Assembly: GCA_023101725.1 (NCBI GenBank) | Contig: JALJCO010013654.1 | Location: 1,902,022-1,966,021 of the forward strand | Direction of reading: 5' to 3' | Origin: Atherinomorus stipes | Taxonomy: Eukaryota; Chordata; Actinopteri; Atheriniformes; Atherinidae | DNA: 64,000 nucleotides | Shown here: positions 21,397 through 36,300 of the stretch, piece after piece | Layout: the number at the start of each line of letters is the position of its first letter | Position numbering within the stretch: position 1 is the stretch's first letter | Position numbers and translations under genes: made by a program | The notes under the pieces: generated by a model | The model's database searches: none | Told to the model about the DNA's origin: nothing | What the model saw: only the letters and a program-made list of their open reading frames with translations

Positions 21397-24300
21397 CTGC
21401 AGAAGAGACAGAAGAAAATTACCCCAATTAATAAGCCCCAATAAACCACACAAAAAGCTCAGTAAATATTTTATTTCACTGTCTTAAAAAACGGTGATGT
21501 AGCACAAACCTGAGCTGTCTGTGTACATATTTTTTGTTTTAGTTCAAGCAATCACAAATCTATTTAGACGTCCCTCTGCTTTAAGTCTTTGTTCACAGAG
21601 CTGAGTCATACCTTTTGACCTTTATTTGAAGAAGTGAAAACTGCAAAATCCTGATAAAAATTTGAAGCTATAGAGTTTTAAACATGATCTCTCTTAACCA
21701 CAGGTCTGTATGATTGATGATAACCCCACCCCAGAGTGCCTGAACCTGAGTGTTTACAGTACTTTTTATGTAGGTAAAATCAAACAATCTTTTCAAGTGA
21801 CAGAATTTGTATCTCCATCCCAAAGTCTTGTAAATGGGAAACTAATATTGTAAAATATATAAACTAAACTGCAAATGCACAGTAGCCACTGGTTTAATAC
21901 TTACACTGTATGTTAAGGGGTGGCTACTGAGATTAACAATAGATGGCTGTCATTCTGCACTGAAAACTATAAAGGACAATCATTGGGCACCATGATTAAA
22001 ATGAAAATAGTAATACCTGAAAGAAAAGCAAACTATGACAAAATTAACATTACATTTGGTAAAAGAACAGTGGACAAAGAAAAAGGAGCATTTGTCAACC
22101 TTTTTTTCAGCTTGTAATTAATCATTTACGTACCCTGTTTCTTTTTCATGATATACTATGTTTTATACTTCCGAATTATAGATTTATTTCTTTAAAGCTT
22201 TTTCTAATTTTTGGGTGCTTCTACCCAGATGTTTTATGCATGCTTTTATATGCATATTTAAGCTGGATGGAAACACAACTGGAGTTGAGAGTGTTGAAAA
22301 ACTACCTCCAGGGAGGCGGGCAGAAGCCTCCACACTTGTACCAGCAGGCTAAGGAACAGTTTTTCCCTGCAGCTGTTTCTTTACTGAGAGCACACATGCA
22401 CACACACACACACACACACCACACACACACACGCACACACACGCACACACACGCACAAAGCTTGCACTAACCTACTGTGCTCACGTAGACACTGAACATG
22501 TCAACATATTATTGCATCTATACAGATATCATACATTATACAAATTTACATGTATGCATATGCATTCTTTACAAAATTCACACCTGCACATTATACTGAA
22601 TATTTACAATATATTAAATGTATGCTATGCACATATATTGTGCCTCATTCATCATGAAATTCATAGTATTTCTGTGCACAACTTCTAGCACCATTAAAAT
22701 ACTTGTACTTCTGTGTCAGTTGCGTTTGCTTCCACTTGACTAAATCTATATCTAAGTTATTGTAATCTGTTGTGAGGTGATAGAGATATGGATGATCTTA
22801 CCTGGAACAAGCATGGTAGTAATGCTCTCAGGGGTCTCTAAGAAGTCCACATTCCCCCTCTGAAAGGTTTTACTGTAGTTTGTCTGTAAGTGACTAGGAA
22901 GCAGAGAAGAAAGGATTGCTTGTGTTAAACGTATCTTTTTAAACAGATCCATTCTTAAGCTAAGTTTAAAAACAGTCAATAAATGAAGACCACTCTGATA
23001 GAAATTCCATTCAAAGTTGACAGACATATTCATATCATTTAATAAACAGAAGTACCAATCCCACACAATGACAATATTCTACCACATGTGCATTAAATTC
23101 TGCATCTTCAAAGCCTAAATATCTTAGACATAATCTAAATACGGTATTTAGAGCAAAATTTCCTCAAAGCATTGAAAGTAAGATCTTTATTCTTTAGCAA
23201 AATATCTCCTTCCTGTGCTTTGTTATTCTATACAGAATCTGGATTTTGAAAAAAGAAAAAAAAAAAGAAAAAGTTGGGTTATTTCATCAACCCAACTGCT
23301 AGGCTATGAAATATGTAACTCGTTTTGGATTATCATTTATTATTATTATATGTTTCTGTTAGAGGGGCTGGGGCTATTTTCAAAAGTTCAAAACTCAACA
23401 TATCTGGATCACAAAGGCTCATGGGAAATGCAAATGCAGCAGGAATTTAAACGTTTATGATTGTTATCCTATAAATGTGAGTTATGCGTTTTAGTTGCCT
23501 TAGTTATGTTCAAATTTAGCTAAAGTTGTTGAAAAACTCTGTTCAGCTTGAATGTTAAAGTTGGCATCATGCGTGTGAAGGACAGTACCAGGAGATAAAC
23601 TCACCACCATAAACAACTTAGCTCCCGGAGATAAAAATTAACATTAGTCATTGCCAACTCAGACTCTTGCTCTGTCTCTGACTCTGCATCTACCCACTGT
23701 GTTCATATCTGGTTCATCAGCTGCAACGTCGCGGACCTGTCCCGGACGCAAACGTTAAGTAGTGCAATTTCTACGCATTATGAATGTTGGTGTGCCATCA
23801 AAACAAGTCAGAAACACATATTTTCAAGGTCTAAAAGTTATATTGTGGGTCTTTAAGTAAATATGTTTTGTATTCATGGAGGGATTTAATTTAGATTTTT
23901 TTTGTCCTTTTTGCTCAATACTTGAAATAACGTTAATGAAGGCTTCACCACAAACGTTAGAGAGTATTAGTTTAACATTATTTCAGCCAGTGTTTGAGCC
24001 AGTGTTAGGTAAGCCTTTTCTTAATGATTTAAAGTTAAACAAAATAATTTTCATTCATGTGAACGAGCCATGCTGCAGCCATGGCAGGTAGATACTTACT
24101 TCTTCCACACGTTGTTGTGCTCCCAGAATTCATAGAGAATGAAGCGTGATTCATTTGCCAGGCGCTGAACTGCAATGCTGCCAAATGCAAAACAAAAGAG
24201 AAAGAGCATAAGTCATGCAGACATTAATTAATGTGGTACATCATGTCCCCAACACAGTCTCTACTGAATGTCTTCATCATTCCCCACACTCTCAATGTGT

Positions 24301-27300
24301 GCAGGCTATTTCTAAAATAATTGTGTGACCTACCTACCCTCAAATAAACATTAGATAAAGTTTGTGCCTGGTCAGAGGCAAAATTTACATTTCAGCTTAA
24401 AAACTAGCTAAATGAGTAATAAGTATTAGGGAAACAGTTTTGGTTAAGCACTTAAATGTTGAGCTGTCCTTCAGGCTGGAATTAGAATGGAATTAAAGAA
24501 GCAGTCAAAGTGAGACTAATTCAGTTTTAACCCTCCTATCGTCCCCAAATTTAATAACAAATTTGGTCCTTGGTCCTTTGGTCCAGTTTGACCCAAGGCA
24601 TACTCACCTCCAGAAAATTATTTACAGAATATTGTTGACCAAGCTTTTGTGACAGGCACTGTATTTATTTTATAAATACATAAATAACCCCTTTAAAATC
24701 AGTGAATTGACCTGTCCTCTAGTGCCACCATCAGGCCAAACATTTAAATTAGATTTAATCTATCTTGAATTTTTCATACAAATCTTCTCAAATTTACTTC
24801 ACAACATAAAAGGAATAGTTCACTCACAGAATGATTTAACTTTATTTTCCACTTACCCTCATGGTGAGCAAGACTCTGGACCACTTTTTTAATATGTCAA
24901 ATGCAGCCGGAGATCAGGACGACTTCTTGTTTCCCCCCAACTTTCATATAATGGAGTTCGCCAGGGTCCGAGCCAAAAAGGTCCATAAAAGTCCACAAAA
25001 AATTGTCAATATTCCTCCATACTGCTTGTCCCATGTAATCCATGTGTCCTGGGTGGGTAGCGTCCAGAATTTACTCGGAAAAACATCATTTACTATATTT
25101 TTAGAGCCTAAAAAGGAGTTTTGTTTACTTCCGCGAAGTGCGCACATGCAGGGTCACGAAAAACTAAGAAGCCTCGGTGTGAAGAGTCTACTCCAAAGAA
25201 AGCGAAGGAGAAAAAAAAAAAAAAAAATATATATTTAAAAAAAAAAAAAAAAAATAAAAAATAAATTATGGACGCTACCTACAGTACTCAGGACACTTGG
25301 ATTACATGGGACAAGCAGTATGGAGGAATATTGACAATTTTTTGTGGACTTTTATGGACCTTTTTGGCTTGGACCCTGGCAAACTCCATCATATGAAAGT
25401 TGGGGGGAAACGAGAAGTCGTCCTGATCTCCGGCTGCATTTGACATATTAAAAAAGTGGTCCAGAGTCTTGCTCACCACGAGGGTAAGTGGAGAATAAAG
25501 TTAAATCATTCTGAGGGTGAACTATTCCTTTAATGACCACAAGCCATACACTCACTTGCCCTCTGAATTTGTCATCCCGAGCACAATATTTTTGATCGAT
25601 GGCATGACAAAGCGCTCGAATGATTACTTGATGTCATCAACATGGCTTACTGCATGTCTGGTGGGTCCTGGAACCATTTTGATAATATTACTAGCACTAT
25701 GTCTCCCCTGCTGTTTCAGTGGGGAAAGGGACCATATTATCCATTTTTGGAGCAGATCATGTTTGCAGGTGGTTGAGGGACAACAGGGGTCCACCTCATT
25801 CTCATCAGATGAGAATTCCTCAAAATCAGGGTCCTCCTCAGCACAGTCCTCTGTCTCACAGACAATCTCCTCTAAGTCACTTTCACTGTCCAAGAGCTGT
25901 TCCAAAACATATTTGACAATAATTTTTTTCCCAGAAGACATTTTCAAAGAGAGAGAATGCAGATTGCAGTCTAGTAGAGGACTGCTGTGCAAGCTTTTAT
26001 ATTTTCGTTCCTCTCTGATTTTGCATGAACTACCAATATCGACCCCACCCCTCACAGTGTGGGAAAAATCAGTTCTACTTTGACAGGTGTGAGTTCAGAG
26101 GGTCACACAGACACACACACCTTCGTGCCCATAGTACAGGAAGTATTAAATTTCTCCCGTGAACAGAACAAAATGTATCAACTCAAATGTATCAAATGCA
26201 CCTGCAGGTGTGGTCATATTTAGGTCACACACACTGACAGACAAGTTTTAACAGCTAAAACAGATTGGGGTCAAATTGACCCCCAAGGACGACCTTTACG
26301 TGCAATATGTGTTCAGCGCATTGAAAAAATATCAACATAAGAATTTTAAGCTTTATCAGTTGTCCCCATCAAATCAGGAAAAGTCATGAAATATGAAGAA
26401 AAAAAAAAGTTAACTGTTACATTTTTAAAGATACATTTTAAAGATAAACATTGAATGGGGTCAAATTGACCCCTAGGACGATAGGAGGGTTAAGATGTAT
26501 TTGATCGCTGAGCAACAAGGATAACTCAGCTAAACAGAGAAATTTTAAGCCTTTGGCTAAAGCGAAATAAAGAGCAAATGCTGTTGTAGTCCCTGACACT
26601 GCAAATTATGGTCAGATACAGCTGTGCAGGCAGAGCAAGTCTTAAAAAGAGTCAAATTTGTGTTTTTAATCCATCCTTAATAATTGTGACTGGACCAAGC
26701 GGCAAAGTCTGGTGAAGAAAAGTGGTGCTAACCTGAAAGAGGGAAAAAAATTGCAGTTCACCCCTCGTCTACTAAGGGCTGGCTGCAAAAGTGACTCAGT
26801 CCCCACAGACTCCCATGTTAAAAAGGCCAACTTCACAGCAGAAATAAACATGTTTACAGCCTGGCTTAAAAAAAAAAAAAAAAAAAATCTATTTAGGTTT
26901 AAAAGGTCAAGTTTACCTCCATGACAACTGTGAAGGGGGTGATTTTTTTATAACTCTTTTATAACTGTTATTTAATCTTGAAATTACGCAAAATTAGGGG
27001 CATGTACTTTTGATTGACAGGTGATAGATTGGCTGTGGGCACTAGCAGTGAGTGGCTTGCTCCCTGTTTACTCCCAGAAAGGCCCCAACCTGTAGCAGAG
27101 TAACATTTTTTTTTCTAATGTTACATTTTCAGCCTGGAAATGTGTTCAAGTTGATGTCAACAAAAATGTCAACTTTTCAACTTTCCAAGGCAAAACAATA
27201 GCGCACACGAATTCCCCTTTTAAATATAGCTGTTAGTGCCTGTTACCAATTGCACATGCGTTCTTAGCTAATCACCTGCAAAAAATTAAAAAGCGCGTGC

Positions 27301-30300
27301 AATCTACAAACAATTTTGCGCTCTTTATTTGAGATGTTTGTAAATCAAGGTGTTGAGGAAAAACTGAACTGAACATTCAGTTTCTCTGTATGAGTACTAC
27401 AGTGGCACGTTATAACACATGCACATATTCTGTTTTTGCACTCAAAGGGTAAATCAGTAGAGCATCAGTTAGCTCAGCTGGTTAAATAGGTGCCCCATGT
27501 GCAAAAGCTGGAAAGCCCCTGGTGCTGAAGACTTGGATTTGTTTCTTAGCCTGGGGTTCTGTTTTTTTCCATGTCATCCGTCTCTCTTTCCTGTCCTCAA
27601 TAAAGGCTATTGAACCCATATTTTTATGTGACTTTTAAGCCTTATTTATTTATTTGTTTTACAAATCTGCATTTTAGCATTTCTTTTGAACATCATGTAC
27701 CTGATTCTATGTTAACTGCTGACTGTCACTCAGAGCCTAAATTCAGGGAATGAATCATTGAACATGCACCTTTCCTTACAGTGAAAGGGTCTGAGGTCTT
27801 CAGCAACCTTTTCATTTATTAATTTATTTTCTTATTCCCATATTGCAGATTTTAAAAAAGCAATTCTTTCGTTCATTTATTCATTTTCTGTACCACTTAT
27901 CCAGTTCAGGGTCACAATATAAACTGAAAATAGTAGCAGTTTTCCTATGGCAGCCACAGCAGCACAAAACATGTGAAATAGTGACAAAATGTATGTTGAG
28001 ATTCAACATATCCTTTGCTTCTTATCATAGTTTTGTATTTATTTTTGGTGATCTGCTTTGAGTTGTGCTGATTACACTACCTCTCTCTTTCTACATACAT
28101 CTGTTTGTTATTTCTACCACAGTGAATATCATCTCAACTTTCTGTTGCAGTTTGCCAGATTGATTGTTGTTTTTCATTTTGATTATGTTTTTGCACATCC
28201 TGTTTGTGCAGAGCTTTCAGTGTGTTTGTTGAAGTCGATATTTAATGGCAGCTTGCCTCCTGAGACACTAATTAATAACTCCATACATTCAACACTGAGG
28301 ATTTCTAGGCCTATCATGCATGAATTATGATAAACTCAGTCAGAATTTTTTTTATCAAGTGTTTTTATACATCCTTAGGGATGTAAGACAAGGTTTGAAT
28401 TTTTTTCCCCTTTCTTTATTCTATAAAGAAATATCTATCCGTTCACTTAAGTGTACGTCATGTATTTGACTGTAAAAAAACATCAATGTAATAACATTGT
28501 AATTATAGGTATAGTTGCAATTTAGTTATACGGTTGTTATATGGTATTCTGTTGGAACGGTGGTTCCTCCACTACTCTGTAGGCCTTTCTATTTGAGGTC
28601 TTTCAATAAATGTAAAATTTAACATAAACATAAAACTTTGTGTGTATGCACAGCCAGGATAGTTTGATTGTCTTTGTGATCTTTGACCCAGATGGACCCA
28701 GAATATCTACTGGGATAGGGAGTGGGGTTAGGATGAAGAGATGTATGTGTCTGTACTGCATCACAGCAAGCGCTCCAATTCAGGCCGGGTTCACTGGCTG
28801 GTTCAGAATAATGCTACAACACATCGTTTAACACAGCCTAAACAATGCAGCAGGAAGCTGTGTGAGGGGGGGGCCTTTTCCATTGCTGCACCACTAAACT
28901 TGCAGCGGAGAAGAGTGCTTGAGGGGGAACCTTTCCACTGCTGCACCACTAAACCTCTAAACCTGCTACTTTTCCTCTCTCCCGACTCCACACGTAGCTT
29001 GTCGGGTGGTCTCAAAGTTTACCTGCAGGTTTCACCCAAAGACTGTACGGTCGCCTCTCCCCATTGCCGCACTCTGAACGTTGCATTCATGTGCTCAGTA
29101 GGAGTCCGACAGCCACGTTTCTAAAAGCGATATTTCTCAAATTTCTAAAAAAGTACAACTGCAATCTGCAGGTGTGTCCATTGAATAGTGTTCAACGCAT
29201 AAGCCGTACTTCTTGCAAAATCCTGTTCCGTGAGACTCTGTTTTGAGGAGGCTGGAGATACAAAATGAATTTAGGTTTTGGGAAGTTCTAAGTGTAATGG
29301 AGATGCACCTATTGACACTTTTCCTGCTGGAAGAATTATAAATGTATGCCAACTACACCTGTGGATACAATAGTGAAAGTGAAAAATACTTTTGATGTGA
29401 CTGAGAAATATGAGTTACAGTAGCCATGATCAAGCCTGGTCATCAATTGAAGTCTTTTTTTTAAAAACATGTAACTTCTCTGTACAGCATACGCTGTCAG
29501 CAACAGAATTATCAGTCTTGATAGGGGGGAGGAGCAATGAAGGACAAACTTGATTTACAGAACTCCATATCTGTGTGTGTGTATTTCTGCTTCGTAAGCA
29601 GAACAACCTCATGATAATTGTTTTTGTACTAAAAAAATAAAATGAGTTTAAAATGCAAACATAAAATCTATGCAGGTAAGAAAAGTGATCAAAACAACAG
29701 TAAACTGACTGTAGACATCCAGTTTGGGCACAAGCGCACTCCATGTACTGTCTGAGAGCCAAACGAAACTCCTCCAGCTCCTCCTCCAGCACCGTGAGCT
29801 GCCTCTGGACGATTAGGATGTGCTGTCAAGACAAAACACACTTTTCAGAAGGTCAGAATTTGCTTCTGGGATGAAAGGAATCTGTTGGATTCACTGAACT
29901 GTTAAAAAAAAACTCCTCTGGCATAATTTCACCTTCGCCTTGCATGTTACCAAAAAGCTGGTGACTCAGAATGGAGTTTAAGGTGAACAACTTTTCTGAT
30001 AATCTCACATCTTGGCATACGTTTCCATAGGAATTTGCCAACCTGAAGTATATGTGCCAAAACCAGAGCATGATACTAGTGGTTGGAAACAAGCTTTTTT
30101 CCCCTTCTCTCCTTTGACAAGTGGAGGAAAAATGTTTAGCAGCATGTTCTGGTTCAAAGGTGTGAAGAAGAGAAAAAAATTCTGGTTTAATCATGACAAC
30201 AGACAGTCTGTGAATCATTTCCTGTGGTTGATGAGGAATTGTTGACAGGCAAAGTGAATGATGAGAACAGGAAGTGAATGGTCTGCCTGCTGGCTATAAG

Positions 30301-33300
30301 GCACACTGCGTGCATTAATGTTTATGAGAGTCCTGGAGATGAACGTTATTCAATGAAACGCCCTCTGAAGTGATGGAAACATGACTATGTTTTTTTTTTT
30401 GTGTAGTTGTGACTGATTAAGAGCCTCAGGATCCTTGCTCTGTGGCTAATTTGGGAGAAAAACACACTGATATACACATACACAAACTCAAGTGAAGACA
30501 AATACAATCACATACTGTACTCACACATAAGGCTTGTGTTGTGAGTCATTATTGGTTTCCTCAGCAGCCAATCTATCCCCAGTGACACAGTGTAAAGCCA
30601 ATTGCATACTGATAAATTCATGCACAGGCAAATTCATCAAATTAGTAATGAGGCATGATGGTGACATGCAATATTCATATGCAAGAGTTGATTTGCACTG
30701 ATACTGTTGGTGTGTATAATCATTTCTTTAGCAAAATACAAACAGAAATGAAAGACTTTACATGTTAAATATACAAAACTTGCAGCCAGCTGCAGGCTGG
30801 TGACTGAATGCCAAGTTGTCAGTAATTATTTCGTTGAGCTGTCAAGTGTTCAAGTCATTTGTTAAGTAAAAACCCTTCTACCAGGAGCTTCTTGTGTGCG
30901 AGGGTGAGGTGCAACTCTCTTTTTTTAACCGTTATATTCTTGTAAACTAAACACTTTTTATTCTTAGTCTGATGGTTGTTATACTCAGCGCTCCAACGCT
31001 GCTGTAAAAAACTTTTTGTCAGCTATTTGATTGTCTAAGAAAAGCATCACCTAATAGTTGATAGTAAGAATATTTGGTGGTTTTACACAGGGGCTTCAAC
31101 CCAGTTATTGCAGAAAAGGCTGTTGGCAGATACAGTCTGACAAGGTGGCAGTGGTCTCTGTTAAATAAGACATCTCAGCCAGGGGACCAGGGGTACTGTC
31201 TGGTGGCATTATGTTTTAATAATATTAGCAGATTTAATTTGTTTTCATACATGCACTGCAGCCCTGAATATTTCTAGAGCTGGACTGGAGGGGCTGCATG
31301 TGACAACACAAATGTCTGAAGCCCATGTCCAGCTAGTCTGAAAAAAGTTCTGTAAATGGCCAAGTGCAATCATGTGTGAATACAGCCGCTAAACCTCTGG
31401 AGAATTTATGGCAAGTTTGCGTGCTGCCTCTTTCTCTTTTCTGCTGACCTGTATGCTGCTTTTCATCAACATTGTGGACAGAGCTAAGCACATTTAATAA
31501 AACAGCCATCATTATGTTGGCGCCTCAACCATTAGTCTTGACACGCTCTAATAAAAACACTCCCTTGTATTTCCAGCAGTGAAATGCATTTCCAGCTTCC
31601 AATCTCAGCTGTTAAGTGCATAAAATGACATCTGTGCACCTGATTCTCAGGAAATGTGGTTATGGCTCCAAAACTAGGTTAAGTTTGATGAAAGCCCGAG
31701 GTTTTACTTCAATCCTTTAAGCTACATAATGCTTAAATGAAAGAAGATAAAGTGATTATAGATAATCAAACAAATCACTTACTGTATAATGTTCAGTAGT
31801 CATCAGCAACAGATTATTTATCTAAGGGAGCACATGACAAAGTTTGAATGTTCAGTGTAAGACCTGAAGACCCAAATATATCCCCTCTTGACTTCTTTTA
31901 TTTATAAAAATAATATTTTTAAAAATGTAATAAGATAGGGCTACATGGTGATGTGGTGGTGAGCACTGCCTCCTCCCAGCTAGAAAGTTCCTCATTCAAA
32001 CCTTAGGAGGGTTTTTCTATGTGGAGTTTCCATGTTCTCCTCATGCATATGTGTGTTCTGTCCACTTTGGTTCCTCCCATGTACCAAAAGCAGGTTCGTT
32101 ATATGTTTAAGAATTTGAACTTTCCCAGGACATATCCTGCCACTCAACTAGAAAACACTGGGGTAGGTTGCAGGCCCCCATGACCCTGAATTGATATGAG
32201 AAGGAATGGTTATCTCATTTTTAATATTTTAATATTGATGAAAACCATAATTTCCATTATCACTTTAAGCAGAGTCAAAAGAAAGATAATTAAATCTTGC
32301 ATATTAAAAAAAAAACAACAACAACAAAAAAACAGCCAGGAATTTGTCTCTTGCTATACAGTATAAGAACACATATGCAGTTTGCGTTTCCACTGTTTAG
32401 TAGCTGGAGCCATTAGGATATCTTTTTAGCCCATAAGTAACACCAACAGCTGACTCTTGATTCCATTGCAGAACATATAAATACTCGTGTTTGAAATCTA
32501 TGATGAAAAATGATGAAAAGAAACTTCCCTCTACCACATGTGTTGATGTGATTGTTAGTCAGTCATTAACAGAGGTTGATTTTAAAGCTGTGAAATGAGA
32601 GACTTAAAGATTGAGCGTCAGCCGCAATCTGTCTTTGCTCTGGCATGTGGACAATAATGGCATACGCACACCTGCACACTCTGTATACATCTTTCTATAC
32701 GCAACAACAACCATGAAATTTAATTTGTCTGGAGGTTTACACTTTTGCATAGCTCAGATAAACTATTCTGTTATTGTAGTGCTCATTTATGATTTTTCAG
32801 TATTTCATATGGATTTACCAAACAGCAGCAACATTTAAGGCAGACACATTGTCATATTTACTCCGTCCTCTTGTTCCGTCTCACATGCCTTACCAACACT
32901 CACAACTGAATATAGAGCTGCAAACAGAAAGATTAAGGATAGCAACAGACAGAGCAAAGGAAGAAGGGGATGCTGCTGACAACTTCAAACTCTGCTGTTG
33001 CCATGACAACCACTGGCTGCTTGTTATAAATGCGACCTCCTTGTCTGTACGCCATCCTGTGAGAACTGAACGACTCAAACTGCAGCCAAATATGTGAATG
33101 GTGGACAAAAGTAAAATAACTAACCGATTTGCTCTCCAAGACTTCCTCTTCAACAGGCTCCAGTCGAATCTCCTGCAAAATGAGAGGAAAACAATGACTG
33201 CAGGTTTTCTTTTAAAGTGTAATGAATTTACTCTCTATCTTCTTTTTGAATCACAGTCTCTGCAATGAGCCAAACCAAAGTGATGATCTGAGATGAATTG

Positions 33301-36300
33301 GAGCTGACGGGAGAGTAGAGCTGATTTTTTGTTGGTGAGTCACTATGTAGGTCATCAACTCTATTTATGTGAAAGTTGTCCTGTAATTTTAAAGTGAGGA
33401 GATAAATGTTTATGAGTTCACATTTTAGTTTTTCTCTCAGTTGCTGTGTGCTACCATTATTTTTCAATGTATGTTGTCTTTGAGTCCATTGCCTTTACTT
33501 TGGTTCCCTTGTTATGGAGCGAGCTACTGAATGCTATCAGAAGAGGGATGGTTTTCTTCACAGTCTGGAATTTTTGGATGGTTTCTCCTTAGAGAACATC
33601 ATGGGCAGGTGAATGACACCAACCTGCTCAGGGACAACAGATGGAAGTTAGCCAATGGCTAAAATCTGATACATTTACAGAAAAGTGCTCATTATTGCGT
33701 ACTGTGCCTATTTAAAAAAATGAAAAAAAGAAAGTAAAAAATTTAAAAAAGCATCTCTGCTGAATAAGTGAAGAGCGAACCTCCAGCTTGGCTCATGGCT
33801 CCTCATTAAGCCAAAGTATTTTTTCAGAAGAAACTATCCAAGTCATGTACACAGGTGGGTGCATCTGTGCAATGTGGTAGTTTTTGTTGCTGCTTTAAAA
33901 AAGTGCACATAAAAGTGTTCAGATGTCATTTTGGTTCTGTGAGTGAGTGAGGGGGATAGGAGAGCAGCCATTTGAAGGTGTATAAAACTGCTAAAAAGAG
34001 TTATAATACAGTAAAACAACTACAGCGACCATACAGTTCACATTATCACAGCCTTTGCATTCTTGAGCCACAGGGGGCGCTATATTTTGGCAAAGCAGTA
34101 AAAACATTTACCAAGAGGACAAAGTTGTTACAGTAAAAGTCTACGTATACGTAAGCTGAAAAAAGCCATGCTTGATTATTGTTCTTTTTTTCGCCATCAC
34201 AATAACAAGTTCCTGTCATCGTTACTTCGAGAAAATGACAATTACCATTTTCCCGTAATAACGTGTAGAATTTATCGTTATCTCGAGAAAATGTAGTTTG
34301 TTTTCTTGAGATACTGAGATGAATAATGTGGGCTGAAAAGTAAGGTTGTTTTGTAACACTTGATTTAATTGATCTAAATAAGTCCCATGACAGCTGGGAA
34401 AGACTATGTATATGTGTTATTCTGTGAATGAGTGACAGGTAAAACTTCATTGTCAGACACAACAATTTCAACCTTTGTTAGATGTAATAGTGAGATGTTA
34501 TTTACAGATCTAGTTATTTTGAGATAACAATGTTTAAAAAAAAAAACCTCTCTGTTTCAATAAAGAGCTAGGAAAACTGTCATGTTGTAAAACTTTGATT
34601 ATGTATGTAAAGAATATAAGAAATATCATAACTTATTCAATTTTGTTGCTAATCTTTGACATATGCAAGTGTCTAATCACCACAAAAGACCCATCCCTCT
34701 AATATTTATCATATGGAAAATAATTCAGTTTTTGTGGGTTTTTGTTTTTAATAAATAAATCAGTAATTCAAATATTCAAACTGGTAACTTTGTTATTTCT
34801 AAGCAGGATAGAAGTCTTTTAAATTATTTATGGAAACAAAAAGAGAAAAAAAATACTGTATTAAGATTTTATCGCAGTTTTTGTGCACACACTTTTGTTT
34901 GCCAATTTAATTTTCCTTTTCTGTTTTGGTCTCTGTCTTCGTACTGGAGCCATGCATGCTCATCCCATGTTTTTGTTTTATACCCAGCTCAACTACCAAT
35001 CATGTTTTTCTAGGTTTACAGGTTCATGTGGACAGTTTATGGCACTTCTGTTTCAACATGAATGGATAGCAGCTGCGAGTTTGTGTGCAGCTGATACTTT
35101 TTGGATTACAAGTTTGGACGTGGGCGGGTGCTGGTGGGTTGAGTTGATTTTTTGTGACTCTGCTTAACATATTTGAGGTGAATTTCAGAAAATAATTTGA
35201 AGACAATGGCCAGAATGGTGGGTGGAGACAGATTAAAAGAAGGGCAGGTAGAGTGAAGATGGAGGAAGGAAAGGGCAAAAACAAAAAGGTTGAGAAAAAG
35301 GTCAAGTAACCCTTTGTTCTAGACGGTCGATAAGCTTCTGCAGCCTGTTGACCTGGATCACCCACTGACTGTCTTCATCGTAAACGCCTGAATGAGAAAA
35401 GAAAAAGCACAGAGAGGCAGATTTCAGACAAAAAGAATAAACAGCAAAGGTGAATGAATGAACGGTGTCGCATACATCAATTACATTTTAGTTTTTTTCC
35501 CCCATTCTCCAAAGCAAATGCCAGAGATAAATTTCATGTTATGTTATCTTTTCTCATGTTATGTCACACATTAGTGGGAATCAACCAGAAATCCTTAAAC
35601 TCTGTAACTAGTTTGTAAAAGTTCTGCATTTTTTCCACAGATATCCTGGCAACCACAGCTGGTGCACCAGAGGTACACAATCAATGCTTGAAAGTAAGCA
35701 AAACAACTAGAAAAGAACTGGAAATTACTGACACTGTATGACTGGTAGATAAAAGACAATTGATGAAAACTATAACCAGGAGATATAATTGTCTTCATCA
35801 TTACTGATATCTAAATTGGACCCCTCATGAACCATTACAGCTTTGGTCCAATTGACCTATGGCTAAACCACGCCCCCAAACGCGATGAGCCAATCACAGT
35901 GCGCACAGCTTTCCCATACACTCGGACATTCTCTGCTTGAACGTCCATTGAAATGCATTGAAATTAGTCAGTTTTTGTTAGTTTTTATGTGTTTTTTTTG
36001 TTTTTTTTGTTTTGTTTAAAATGGTCAAACGGTGTGCATGGGGTACATGCAACTCCGACACTACGTATCCTGAGAGGCTGGGCGACAGGGTGTATTTTTT
36101 GCCTTTTACCAAGCCACATCAAACCAAAGTTATGCGGCAGACCATAACATCAACTGAACGTGGATAAAATTAACAAGGATGTCTACATCTGTTCTAAGGT
36201 GAGGGAATGTTGTATTTGAGGCAACATGTTGTCACTTTGCTGGAAAGAAATATGAAGTTACCATCCTTAACGTTAGTTTAAGTTGGCTAATGCTAGCCAA

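Larger units (their letters stand above)
24531..26489 (-). mobile_element. piggyBac-type transposon remnant
   Basis: Perfect 14-bp terminal inverted repeats CCCTCCTATCGTCC / GGACGATAGGAGGG, flanked by TTAA at 24527-24530 and 26490-26493, the piggyBac signature. The minus strand carries the N-terminal part of a piggyBac-type transposase (see the pseudogene entry). The element is 1959 bp including a nested 719-bp MITE, so about 1.24 kb is its own, too short for a complete transposase. Confidence 0.88.

Noticed and set aside
24861..25238. 125-residue plus-strand frame starting [14 protein letters not shown]
   Set aside because: It lies in one arm of the palindromic MITE. The same residues reappear in the other arm on the opposite strand, and no protein similarity is evident.
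25517..26083. 188-residue plus-strand frame, the longest in the window
   Set aside because: It is antisense to the piggyBac transposase remnant. The minus strand gives the recognisable protein.
34046..34471. 141-residue minus-strand frame
   Set aside because: No similarity or domain recognised, no splice or start context, and it lies in a repeat-like stretch of a necab1 intron.
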